A DNA stretch of 64,000 nucleotides from Luzula sylvatica (lineage: Eukaryota; Streptophyta; Magnoliopsida; Poales; Juncaceae). Where the stretch lies: contig OX326957.1 of assembly GCA_946800325.1 (NCBI GenBank), forward strand, positions 16,800,591 through 16,864,590, read 5' to 3'. The number at the start of each line of letters is the position of its first letter. Position 1 is the stretch's first letter. Below the pieces are notes generated by a model. That model was not told the DNA's origin. It saw only the letters and a list, made by a program, of their open reading frames with translations, and ran no database searches. Positions 35,500 to 47,507 of the stretch are shown here, one piece after another. Made by a program: the position numbers and the translations under genes.

Positions 35500-37120
35500 A
35501 TGGCTGTTTCAAAAAATAACCGCTTTAGTTTGCGTTCCATTTTGGAAAGGGAACGAATGAACAGAAAGAACTTTCTCGACTGGCAGAGGAATCTGGGATT
35601 CGTTCTGAAACAGGAAAGAAAGGCACATGTCTTGGAGACGTCTATCCCTCCTGTGCCAGGGGTTAACGCAAATGAGGATGATGTGATCGAACATACGGAG
35701 TTTATGGACGATTCGAATGATGTCACATGCCTCATGTTGGCTACTATGACTCCTGAATATCAAATTCAGTTTGAGAAACAGGATGCATACGAGATTATGA
35801 AACAACTCAGCGAGATGTTTCAGGTTCAAGCAAGGGTAGAGAAGTATCAAGCTCTTGGCAATGCGACGCAATGCAAGATGCAAGATGGAACGCCCGTTAG
35901 CTCGCACCTTCTCAAGATGAAAGGATATTTCGATCATCTTCAGAGGCTTGGCATGAAATTCGAGGTGGAGTTACAAACTGATTTGATCATGTTGACACTG
36001 CCACCGAGTTTCGATTAGTTCATTTCGCATTTCCACATGTCAGACATGCAAAGGACCATTCCCCAGCTTTTCGGAATGCTCAGAACATTCGAAAGTGACA
36101 TGAAACTGCGGTACATGAAGTCTAGGACTTTGGAAGTATTGGTGGTTGAAGGGAAGAGTCCAAGCAATGGGAACAAAAACAAGAAGAGGAAGGCAAAGGG
36201 CAACAAGGTTGCGCCTAAGCCCGTGGGCAAGAAAGCCAATGATGATAAGAAGTGTTTCCACTGCCTCAATGAGGGGCATTGGAAGCGTGATTGTGAGATC
36301 TTCCTGAGCGAGAGCAAGCAAAAGACCGCTTCCTTGGATACACCGGCATCAGGTATTTTCGTTATCGAGTCTTATTTCTTTACTTCATCATCATGGGTGT
36401 TGGACACTGGATGTGGGACTCATATTTGTAATAATATGCAGGGCCTAAGAAGTAGAATATCGTTGATTCGTGGCGAAGTTGATTTACGCGTCGGGAATGG
36501 GGCTCGAGTAGCATCATTAGCCGAAGGGACGTATGATTTAACTTTGCCAAATGGACTTCTTTTAGTTTCGCGCTTCAAACGGCTGCTCATATACTGAATA
36601 AAGTTCCGTCCAAATCGGTTGAAAAGACACCATATGAATTATGGCATGGCATGGTGCCATCATTGTCTTATCTTAAGATTTGGGGCTGCGAGTCATACGT
36701 CAAAAGGTTATTGACGGAAAAACTCGAGCCAAAATCAGACAAGTGTTTATTTGTGGGGTATCCTCAAGAAACAAAAGGATATTACTTTTACTTGCCTAAC
36801 GAAAACAAGGTTTTCGTGGCTCGACGATGACACTTCTTAGAGAAGGAATTCCTAAATCGTCAAGCCAGTGGAAGTAAAATTGATCTCGAAGAAATTCGAT
36901 AACCACAAAGTGACCAAGTTGATTTGGAACAAGATTCTGAGTTACTATTGGATGGTGAACCAGAATCTAGTACACAAGCTATACGTAGATCTAGTAGGAA
37001 TTGTTAAGAACCTGAGAAATATGAATTTCTCATTAGTAATAACGATGATGAGTTGACTCTAGATGACGAGCCAACCTCCTACAAAATTGCTATGTTTAGC
37101 CTGGATTCCTGGTTACATTC
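35500..37120 (+). pseudogene. Copia gag, protease and a piece of pol
   Basis: Gag is open from 35500 to a single in-frame TAG at 36016-36018 and continues beyond it. It includes DDSNDVTCLMLATMTPEYQ, the CCHC knuckle CFHCLNEGHWKRDC and the protease site VLDTGCGTHIC (DTG intact). At about 36575 the frame changes and jumps straight to the end of integrase (TAAHILNKVPSKSVEKTPYE), so the pre-integrase zinc finger and the integrase core are deleted. The pol remnant continues through LFVGYPQETKGYYFYLPNEN to DDEPTSYKIAM, just before where RT would start. Confidence 0.85.
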
Positions 37121-37192
37121 TGGCTGGTTTGAATCACATACCCCCAAATATACGAAAGTTGACCTTTCATGGAAATATCATATTATTAAAAA

Positions 37193-37239
37193 CAAAGTGT
37201 CCATACTCTATGATTAATCTAGTCATTCAAAAACAAAGC
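37193..37239 (+). mobile_element. Short LINE A 5' fragment
   Basis: Forty-seven bases identical to 409-455 in the 5' region of LINE A copy 1 (aaagtgtccatactctatga and onward). It sits between the copia remnant and the foldback element. Confidence 0.75.
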
Positions 37240-37254
37240 TGACACTTTAAGCAT

Positions 37255-37835
37255 GGTTCAAACCTAACACAGTTTCAACCGCAACACTTTTGCTCTCTCG
37301 TCCTTAGTCTGAAAATATGATATTATTTATCAACTTTAATCGGGGAAAGGAGGGGGAATCCAAATATGCCCTTGATTTTGCGAAATACTCCTTTCTACTT
37401 CGGAAATTGGTACCAAATTTTATTTACTTAATTATTTTTTAAATAATAATATGAATTCATAATATTTTACATACTAAACCGTATTAAAATAGATAAGATC
37501 TGGTTATATATTACAAATGGTGTCAACAAGCGTTTGTCACGGTGTGGGATGCACCGATTCTTGACAAACGCTTCTTGACGCGATTTGTAATATATATCCA
37601 GATCTTACCTATTTCAGTACGGTTTAGTATATAAAATATTACAAATTCATATAATTATTTTTAAAAAATTAAGTAAATATGATTATGTGTTAATTTAAGG
37701 TGTAGAAAGATGTATTTCGCAAAACCAATGGAATATTTGGGTTCCACTTCTTTTTCCGATTCATTTGATATATAGTATCATATTTTTCGGATTAAGGACG
37801 AGAGAGAAAAAGTGTTGCGGTTGAAACGGTGTTAC
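37255..37835. repeat. Large palindrome (foldback arms, about 290 bp each)
   Basis: The left arm (cagtttcaaccgcaacactt, ctctctcgtcctta, gatctggttatatattacaa) pairs with the right arm (ttgtaatatatatccagatc, taaggacgagagag, aagtgttgcggttgaaac). The centre is near 37545, between two copies of acaaacgctt/aagcgtttgt. It is an unclassified foldback element; more arms occur at 38720-39020 and 39460-54440. Confidence 0.85.
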
Positions 37836-37849
37836 TTTAATTGTTGAAA

Positions 37850-37978
37850 TAATGAACGTAGACATGGTTCAAACCGTGATTAAACTGTGAACATAGACAT
37901 GGTTCCAACCGTGATTAAACAGTAAATGTAGACACGGTTCCAACCGTGCTTAAACGATAAACATACACACGGTTCAAA
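37850..37978 (+). repeat. Palindromic minisatellite, four units
   Basis: About 36-bp units, each built round a near-perfect CACGGTTCAAACCGTG palindrome followed by attaaac and gtaaacgtaga. Confidence 0.9.
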
Positions 37979-37984
37979 ATATTC

Positions 37985-38690
37985 GTTTTATAATATATTA
38001 TTTACTTAATTAATTTAAATATATAATTAATTTAATATCTTAAAAAATTTATGTGTATATGTAATTTATTTTTTAGTTATTTCGACAAAAATATTTTTAT
38101 TTTATAATTTATTATTTAATTAATTTAAGTATATTAATACATAAATTCGTTTTAACATTTATTATTTATTTCATTCATTTTGATATGTAGTTTATTTAAT
38201 ATATTAAATAATTGAATAATTTCTGTGAATATATATAATTTATTTTCATTGATTTCGATAAGGTATGGTGATTTTAAAATATATTATTTTAGTTATAATA
38301 CTTATATTCGTTTTAAGATATATTATTTAATTAATTAATTTTAATATATAATTTAAGTATATGTTAAATAATTTCTTTCAAAATATAATTTCAATTTATT
38401 TATTTCAATAAAATATTTGTATTTTAAAATAATTAATTAATTTGAATGTATAATGAAATTAATACATCTGGCAACTAAATAATTTTTTTAGCATATAATT
38501 TCTTTTCGTTGATTTCGATAAAATATTTTTATTTTAAATTATATTATGTAATTTATTTAATATATTCATACTCATATTAATTTTAAAATATATTATTCAA
38601 TCAATTAATTTAAATATATAATATTTTTAATATAATTTTATATGTTAACTATTTGTTTTTATGTGCTTACATTTTATGTTTAGATACAAA
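37985..38690. repeat. AT-rich tandem array
   Basis: Degenerate AT repeats. The part 38256-38600 aligns with positions 1-350 and with 55607-55920. Confidence 0.75.
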
Positions 38691-38719
38691 CTGTGCTAAC
38701 AAACATTTACCAACGGTTT

Positions 38720-39020
38720 CGCAATCGTGTCAGAATCAGTGCATCCCACGCCGTGACAAACGCTTGTTGACAAGATTTGTAATATATATCCAAATATTAT
38801 GCATTTTAATACGGTTCAGCATATAAAATATTACAAATTCGTACAATTATTTAAAAAAAATTATGTAAATATGATTAGGTGTTAATTGAAGAAGTAGAGA
38901 GGTGTATGTCGCAAAACCAAGGGCATATTTGGATTCCTCTTCTTTTTTCGATTAAATTGATATATAATATCATATTTTTCGGATTAAGGACGAGAGAGAA
39001 AAAATGTTGCTGTTGAAACT
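38720..39020. repeat. Second foldback right arm
   Basis: Repeats 37540-37835 in the same orientation, from gtgcatcccacgccgtgaca to ggattaaggacgagagag, with roughly 85-90% identity by eye. Confidence 0.8.
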
Positions 39021-39029
39021 GTGTTGGGT

Positions 39030-39460
39030 TAATTGCTGAAATAGTGAACATAGACTCGGTTAGAAACGTGATTAAACAGTGAACGTAGACACAGTTTGAA
39101 CCGTGATTAAACGTAGATACGGTTCAAATCGTGATTATACGGTAAACATAGACACGGTTCAAACCGTGCTTAAAAAATAAATGTAGACACGGTTCAAATC
39201 GTGATTAAACAATAAACGCAGACGCAGTTGGAATCGTGATTAAACATCAAACGTAGAAACGGTTCGGACCGTGATTAAATTAGTAAACCTAGACACGATT
39301 CGAACCATGCTTAAATAGTAAATGTATACACGGTTCAAACCGTTATTAAATGATAAATATAGACACGATTTAAACCGTGATTAAACTATAAACATAGACA
39401 TGGTTTGAACAGACAGTAAACGTAGACACGGTTTGAACCGTGTTAAATAGTCAATGTTTA
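39030..39460 (+). repeat. Palindromic minisatellite, about 12 units
   Basis: About 34-36-bp units with the core CACGGTTyrAACCGTG, spacer attaaac and gtaaacgtaga. Substitutions are spread over all units. The array is followed by a foldback left arm that the hAT element splits at 39517/54370. Confidence 0.9.
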
Positions 39461-40718
39461 CACGATTTTTTCTCTTTTTCTCTCTCGTCCTTCATTCGAA
39501 AAATGATACAATATATCTAGGGATGTCAATGGTGTGGATATTGCCCGAACCGACCCGAACCGTATCCGAAAAAATATCCGGATTCGAAAAAAATATCCGA
39601 ATCCGAGTGGATCCGGATATGGATCTGAAGGAAATACAGTTTTGGATCATCGCTAAAATGATACGTAGGACAAACGAACGTACGCGTTCGTGGGCATACG
39701 AAACAGATTAGTAAAACTGGTATAACGTTCAGTAGGAAACTCCGATTTGAATGGTTCAAATTGGGTTAGTTAAATAATGCGATTATCTAGAACTTTCATG
39801 TTGTAATATATTTCATTTGAGCGAAGTATCAGTATCGTTCTAATGAAATACCGAAAGGGTGCGACAGTTTGACATACAGTCAGTAAAACGGCCGTAACTT
39901 TCGGGTCCGAACTCCAATTGGGTTGGGAAAAATTGGGTTGGAAAGATAATTAGATTATCTACAACTTGCGTAAATGTTCAAAGTCAGTTGGAACGATTTA
40001 ATATTTTCGTTCTGACAGATTACTGAAAGGGTGTATGTAGTTTTCTGTTTGAAAAAGTGTATAGAAGATATACATACCTTTTGGCCCATTCTTATCCTAT
40101 GGAGTATATATAGGATGTTTCTCTCTCTCTCATCAGCCCAACCAGTTGAATAATTAGATTAGTTCAACCAGAAAATTAATGGAGTTAATTTAGAATTAAT
40201 CCAGAAATTAAGAGACTCTAATCACTTGATGAAAGAGTGCGAAGAGATTGAGAGAGAAGGAGAAAAGAATTTTCTCCGTCTAGAGAATCGAAATGCAATC
40301 ATGCAAGTTCGCCGGTGCATCGTCTAGGCAGGTGCATCCGCGACCGAGGTGCTACGACTCACGGTGGATATGGGTAGAGGAGCGACACATGTGGCTCTTC
40401 GTTGTGATCAAACCGGAGAAGTAATCGAGTAACGGGCTGTGGAATCATGCGGGCATGGAACGCACGAAGACAACCCGAGGCGTGTCGAAACGGTGGGAGA
40501 CGTGCGGTATGGGACATACGGGCTAGTCACCAACGTGACACCGAAGGAAATAGAAGGCGGCGATCAACCCTTCGTGTGCCATCAATTTGGCACTGGTATG
40601 AATCTGTCCTTCTATTCGCATCGTACCCTCGAAGTCGTGGCGTGATCTCAGGAATCGGGGAATCGGACCGGGCCTTCATTCCACTGCGCGGGCCCGGGGT
40701 CGAGGATATTCCCCTTCA

Positions 40719-41545
40719 GTGGTATCAGAGCGATCGCCATCGATTCGAGGGTCGAATCATAGTCGTATATTAGATATACGCACGGGTTATCAAAGTTCGT
40801 ACCAGTTTGCATGATGTTACATATAGAGAAAGTCAAATTCCGTTAAAATCACAAGTGGAATTCGCTAGAGATCGATCAAAAGTTGATTGAGAGTATCTAG
40901 GAATGATCGTGAAAAAGTTTCATGATTTATTGTTTTGGAAACGAGCGAAAACGGACGAAACAGCAAAATCTGCAGAAAGTTAGAATACGAAACAGTGAGT
41001 AAAACTAAGATAATTTTCAGTGGAAAACTCCAAATTGATTGGATCAAATTGGCGTAGTTAGATAATGAGATTATCTATGACTTTGATACATAAAGTTTTT
41101 CCATTTGAACGCATTATCAGTGTCGTTTTTATGGAATACTGAAAGGGTGCGACTGTTTGACATACAGAGACTAAAACGTCCGTATATGTCGCATCGAAAC
41201 TCCAATTGAGTCCAATCCAATTGGGTTAATTAGATAATAATATTATCTAGAACTTTCGTTCATGTTTAAAGTCGGTTGGAATAATTTAATATTTTTGTTT
41301 CAACAGAATACTGAAAAGGTGTCTGTAGTTTTCTGGTTGAAAAGGTGTATATTGGATATACTTACCTTTTCGTTTGTTCGTATTTTACTAAAACTGGTAT
41401 AACTTTCAGTAGAAAATTCCGATTTGAATGGTTCAAATTGTTGTTGTTAGATAATTAGATTATCTAGAACTTTCATGTTGTAATATATTTTATTTGAGCG
41501 AAGTATTAGTGTCGTTCTAATGAAATAACGAAAGGGTGCAGAAAA
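40719..41545 (+). repeat. LTR-like modules repeated in the leader
   Basis: After the PBS, three modules of about 150-190 bp (roughly 40975-41165, 41166-41335 and 41385-41540) resemble the two modules in the first half of the LTR. Each has an aactttcagt/aactttcg-type block, the core gattatctagaactttc, and a gaaagggtg block. The element therefore carries U3-like tandem modules both in the LTR and downstream of it. Confidence 0.7.
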
Positions 41546-44500
41546 ATAATTTTTCTGCCGCCCCGGGGGCAGTTTTTGGCGTCCCGGACGCGTCCCGGGC
41601 GAGGTTTTCTCGCGCCCCACGGCCCTTGCGTTACAACGGATGGGGAAGTCCGTTATAACGGACCCTTCTCTGGATGCTGTTTTTGCTTTCGCGATAACTT
41701 TGGCTACGAAGCTCGGAATTTTGAGTTCTTTATATCGATTTGATCGGCATCAAACATTCTAGCATATTAGATAATTAATTATTTAGAATAATTAATCTCC
41801 CTAAATAAATCATATGCATTTACAAATCTTGTGATAGTGATATAATATGATTATGTCACGAATTTATAAACATGAAATGGCATGATCCCTCATAATATTT
41901 AAGTCATGGAAATGCCTTCCATATCCACAACCATCGAGATTGATATGACATAGTGCGTGGTTTCAGGCCATAGTCGGGCACGTACTATTGTATATATTGG
42001 TGCGGGTGGTAAGCGTTAATTGGGGACTCACGTGGTTTTAGGCCATAGTCGGGCACGTGAGTAGTTCAATTGAACGATACGATGGATATGGTTATGACTT
42101 AACCGTCCAAGCCAATCCGATTGGAGTTCGGGGCATAGATAGAATGCACACACGGAACATGGATTGTATTGGATACGATTCGTCACCGAAATTCTATAAA
42201 GGAACGAGAGTCGTATTGGATACGATTGGATTTAATCCTACCTAAAATATCGAGATCTCATTTGTCGGCCATAGTCACTTATGGGAGGATCGTAAAATAT
42301 GGGTCTTGAGTGTTATGGACTTGGAGTCCCGTATCGGTATGAGGGTTATCGATTCGATAAAATAACACTATCATATATTCTTTATATAAGCATATAGATT
42401 AAGTACGCACGGTTAGGAGTTAATCTTCATCATCCGTTTAGAATTATGTTTTCAAGCAACACCAAATATATCGATGAGATCGATATGATAGATGGCTTTT
42501 GGGCCGGAATTACCGTTATTAACCTTGATAGTCAAAGAATAGTTCTTAGACTTAAAGGAACGTGTTGGACACGGAAATGGTAGATTCGGGGCTCAATGCT
42601 ATGGCTTTAGAGAAAGCCGGGTTCGATAAACTTTAAGAAGGAATCGAACGATATTACGTGCCTTGTGGTGGCATGTATAGACGCAAATTTCTCAAAAATT
42701 GTTTTGAGAATTTGGGTGTATATGAAAGTAAAACACAACGCTCATGAAATAGTTTCAAGAGCTAGAGCGCGTTGAATGGTTCGATGCGGCTCAAAGAGTA
42801 GGTTAATTTTGAGACGCCTTATGGGTCTTTGATTAACACTCGTGTGTTGATGGTACGAGATTTGATCGTCGTGACCGAATATCATATGCATTCGATAGAT
42901 AAGTCGATCCCGAAATTGCATGAGATGCGATGTAAATTTGAATAGGAGATGCTTGGTGTGTCCGGGGAATCCAAAAGCATAGAGATGCATGGATGTCCTT
43001 GTAATTCAAAGAAGGGATCGAAAGAAATGTATGTCTAAGGGTATTTTGGAAAAATATTTTCCAAAATGGAGAGTTCGGACAAATAGTTGTCCAAACTTAT
43101 GACTCAAAGAATGGTGAAATCCAAGGAGGATTAAACCAAGAGGTTGATTGCTTCTTTTGGCATTGCCGTCTTGGCCAAATAAACGAGATTCGTGTATCTA
43201 GATTCCATATGATGGATTGCTAGAATCATTCGAATTAGATTCGATTGATTAATGCGATACTTACTTATTAGGCAAGACGACAAAGGGCATCATTCTCCAA
43301 TGGTTGGAGAAAGATCCAACGAATTATTGGAACTTACATTCACATGTAGATGATCCGATAAGTTCCGAGGCAAAAGGAGGCTATCAGTATTTTGTTATGT
43401 TTATGGACGGTTAAAGTAGATATGGAAATATCTATTTAATGCGTACCGAAATGGAGACTTTTGAAAGGTTCAAAGAGTTTCAAAAACGAAATACGAAATC
43501 AACTAAGCAAGAAAATCAAAGCTTTTCGATAGGATCGAGAAGGCGAGTATTTGAGCTAAACCTTTCGATAGGATCGAAGAGGCGATATTTGAGTTATTAA
43601 TATTGATGATCATTTATGATTGTGGAATCGTTTCACGATTGCCTTTATTCGGAACATTGAGATGTGTCCGAAAAGAGGAAATGAACGCATGTTGGACATG
43701 GTTCGATAAATGATAAGTCAATAGGATCTCCCAAAAATATTTTGGGGATACGCCCTTGAGACAGCGGCACTAATGAATGGTTGCATTAAGATATGGACCA
43801 TAAACCTTCTAATCGGTACAAAAGACGCCATATGAGATATGGATCGGAATGGTTCCGAAGTTGTCACTTGTACAGATTTGAGGATGTGAGTGTATTTCGA
43901 AATTTGTTTCGGTTAAACTCAATCCCAAATCTGGAAATTGTTCGTGTATCCTTAAGGTAACTAAAGGGTATTAGTTCTAACGTCCCGACGAAAATTAGAT
44001 TTTCGTGGCTCGAAGAGATGCCTTCTTGGAGGAGGACTAGATGCGCACAAGTTTGGAACTTGGTGTCATTTATCTCTATGCGGGCTAGTGGGAGTAGAAT
44101 ACATCTCGAAAGAGTTCGTGATTTGAAAATGAACATTGTACCGATGAAAGTTGACATGGCTTCATCAAGAGTTGATGAACGCAAGTCGAACACACAAAGG
44201 AATTTTTCGTAGATCAAGTAGGCTATATCATAAGCCGGTAAATACGGATTTATCGAGGCTAATGATGATAGATCGAAATCATATGATGATTCGATATCCT
44301 ACAAGGATGCTATGAAACGTTGATTCCACATGACATGGTGTCATGAAATCTGAGATTCGATCCATGTAAATTATCAAGTTCAGAACTTGATTTCATTACT
44401 TTCTGGGTTAAACCCGTGAAATGTGAGTGGGTTTTTCAAGATGAAGAACCGACATGGATAGGAATACGCATATATGTAAAGCGAGGCTTTTTGCGAAGAG

Positions 44501-47092
44501 TTTCATGCAATTCATAGTCGGACTATGAAGAAACGTTTTCGCATGTTGCCATGCTTTCACATTCTCGAAATTCTGCTTGCCATGATCGCATATTATGACT
44601 ATGTGATGTGGCAAAATGGATGTCAAAACCGAATTTCTTGACAGAAATTTTATGAAAGGATGTGTACTTGACACAACCTTACGATTTTGTCGATTCATAA
44701 GAATCGGGGATAAGATATGCACGCTTTAACGATCCATATGATGGATTAGAGAAAGCTTCTCGGCATTGGAATATTCGTTTTGACAAAATTATAAACTGTT
44801 ATAAAATTGTCGAAACGAATGGAACTTTGTGTACACATGAAGGTTAGTGGGAGCTGCGTTATATTTCTTGTAACGACAAAGGATTTAGACGAGACCGCTT
44901 ATGAATTAAGCGTGACGATCTATAGGATAGATCTAAGAAGTTCCTCGTTCTATGTTATAGCACATATATCGACATATTGTTGAAAATTGTTTTCAACATG
45001 TAAACTCCTTGGAGGAGATAAATCGAAATGTCGAATGGCAGAAATTTTCAACGGCTCGATGTGAGACATCAAGCAGCGCGAAAAGTAATAATATGATGCT
45101 TTACATTTGATGTTAGGATCTATTATATCTGTCATGATATGTATGTGGCTATCTGTCATACAAATAAAGCGTCTAGTTCACCGTCAATAAAATTCATGGG
45201 AATCACATGAGTTTGAATGTAATTCGATTACATGAGACTAACTCTTGTGATTGTATAATGGTTATACAAATATATACATAATGGTTATGTATATTTAAAA
45301 CCCATCGGGATTTGTATTGATAGAGGTGAAGTTTATCCTTGAATACTTTGCGAAAGAATTCAGGATTTATTGTCTATAATGGTGTGGAGGACGTGTTGGT
45401 TATAAAGAGTTATAACAAACAATAGTTTCCAAAGATGAAGCACGTCCAAATATGTAGCACGACTTTCGATCGCAAAGTGTGTACATGTTTTGCTTAAATG
45501 AAAACACGGTTATGTGGAAAGGTTCCACAAGACCAATAGTTTATGATTCTATTTACGGTGGCGAGTATATTGCGGTTATTAATCGCAAAAAGAAGTGGTA
45601 TGGATCAAGGGTACATGACCAAACTCTAGTAGTCACGAGTTATCGGATTTATGGTTGTTTATTGCGTGAGACGCAATAGTACAAGCCAAAAATGCCGAGG
45701 TCACAACCACTTCTAGCCAATACTCAGAAAATTTCATTTGATCCATGAAATTTTATGAAAAGATGTGATCGTAGGTATTGGAAATGTTCCAATCCTGATG
45801 ATGATTAACACTAGCGGGAACGTGCGGACCCGTTTACAAAACCGCTCTCTCTAGTCGCGCGTGACTGTCATGCGATGACTATGGGTATGGAGATACCTAG
45901 AGGAGGAAGAAGAGAGTAGAGTGTAGTTATCTAATACGATAGTCCTCGCAGGTTATGGATACCCATAGGTAAACGTTGTATCACCCAAATACTTAGTCCA
46001 TATGAATGCATTCCTTTTAAAATTTTTGTTTACTTAAATTAAATATGCATTCACCTTATATGAAAACAGTGTGCGGGTTGTGTAATATGATTGTTACATG
46101 AACCTTGATTTGAACTTGTGTGGACGTCGACATGGTTGAGGACCATGTGCAGCGAAACCGTCACACTTAAAGTGTCATTTCTAAACATCCCTAGTCGCGG
46201 ATCAGCTTGCTTAAGAGAGAAGCATTTCTATTATTGGATAGACTGAACGCGTACACTAGTACGTTTGCCGAGGAGATGATTATGTTTTGCTAATCATGGG
46301 ACAAGGTGCTTGTCGAATCGGGAACGTAGATATATGTTAGGTTACATGTATTGGATATGACCAAAGCCGCGAGTCCATGACATGGTTTAGTCATTATAGA
46401 TGGACTTGTGACGGATGGGGTTTTAGATTCTTCATACTTGAGGGGATCATTGATTGCGTTACGTGCGTAACACAATGCTTTGATATGATCTTACGCTCAC
46501 CGTAACAGGGAGTTAAAAGGGTCATCATTGGGTATTGTCCGAAACACGGAATTTAATGTGAGTCTCCAAGATAGGAATTGTTTATTCCGAAAGGAAGAGA
46601 TATCTCTTAGGCGCCGCTCGATGAGTCGATTAACGAAATCTCTGGCCAGAGTCAATGATATTAATGGTTAATATCGATTGAAATTTGTTAAATCAACTCG
46701 GAATCGGGGAATAAGTATAGTTAATCAAATTATAAGGATGACTATTACCATGCCTTTTGATTAACGGATATCGCAAACAAGAGAACTAGTAACCGCTATT
46801 CGAGATAGGCACAATGATCACAATCATTTTTCGTTTTAACATGGGTAGCCATGATGGAGTGACTAGATCCCGCTCATGGGCTTGTAGTGCCATGGAAACG
46901 GCCTACTGCCATCCTTAAACGAACCTACACGGTCACACAACGAGTCGTACTATGTCGGGCTTGATTGCAAGTTTTTGCACATTGGATGTGCATGGCTTTA
47001 GCGTATTTGATACGAGGGCCAGATTCTTTGATATAGTGTATATGTGATATACATGAGTACCTTTTAGGTAAATCTGAAACTGAGTGGGAGAC
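41546..47092 (+). pseudogene. Strongly decayed copia gag-pol
   Basis: Patches of Ty1/copia protein can be read in order, but in shifting frames with many stops. They are a gag trace near 42640, and integrase (GKTTKGIIL near 43275; RYGNIYLMRTE near 43420; NERMLDMVR near 43685; FWGYALETAA near 43750). Next come RT (VKCEWVFK near 44415; ILLAMIAYYDYVMWQ near 44565), RNase H (YGGEYIAVI near 45557) and the C-terminal DPFTKPL (near 45825). Much sequence between patches is missing. It cannot encode working proteins. Confidence 0.8.
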
Positions 47093-47507
47093 TGAAGGAA
47101 ATACAGTTTTGGATCATCGCTAAAATGGTACGTAGGACAAACGAACGTACGCGTTCGTGGGCATACGAAACAGATTAGTAAAACTGGTATAACTTTCAGT
47201 AGGAAACTCCGATTTGAATGGTTCAAATTGGGTTAGTTAGATAATGCGATTATCTAGAACTTTCATGTTGTAATATATTTCATTTGAGCGAAGTATCAGT
47301 ATCGTTCTAATGAAATACCGAAAGGGTGCGACAGTTTGACATACAGGAGAGTGTTCGTAGATTTCAGCTAATTTTCGCAAAAAAATCAAAATCTCGTGAG
47401 ATCATTACTCTAGGGCGGGAAGAGAGTATCTAGGCCTTCGTGAAAGGCTAAGCTCTCTAACGCCCTAAGTCTTTTCGATCTCGATCCACACAAATCTCAG
47501 CGGAAAA

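Larger units (their letters stand above)
33510..37190 (+). mobile_element. Copia element, internally deleted and without 3' LTR
   Basis: A 591-bp 5' LTR (33510-34100) starts tgaaagaaatatgg and ends ccttaca. It is followed by a PBS tggtatcagaac (34102-34113) for initiator tRNA-Met. The LTR U3 holds several GTTCGTTCGAACGAAC-type palindromes and a TATA-like tatatatata near 33690. The element stops near 37100-37190, before RT, and no 3' LTR follows. Confidence 0.85.

Noticed and set aside
39030..39460. Regular repeats with spacers resembling a CRISPR array
   Set aside because: The repeats are degenerate palindromic units with near-constant short spacers in a plant genome, and no cas genes are present. 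It is a minisatellite.
40439..40645. A 68-codon gene, repeated at 53644-53850
   Set aside because: It lies inside both LTRs of the copia element. It is duplicated because the LTRs are, and it resembles no protein.
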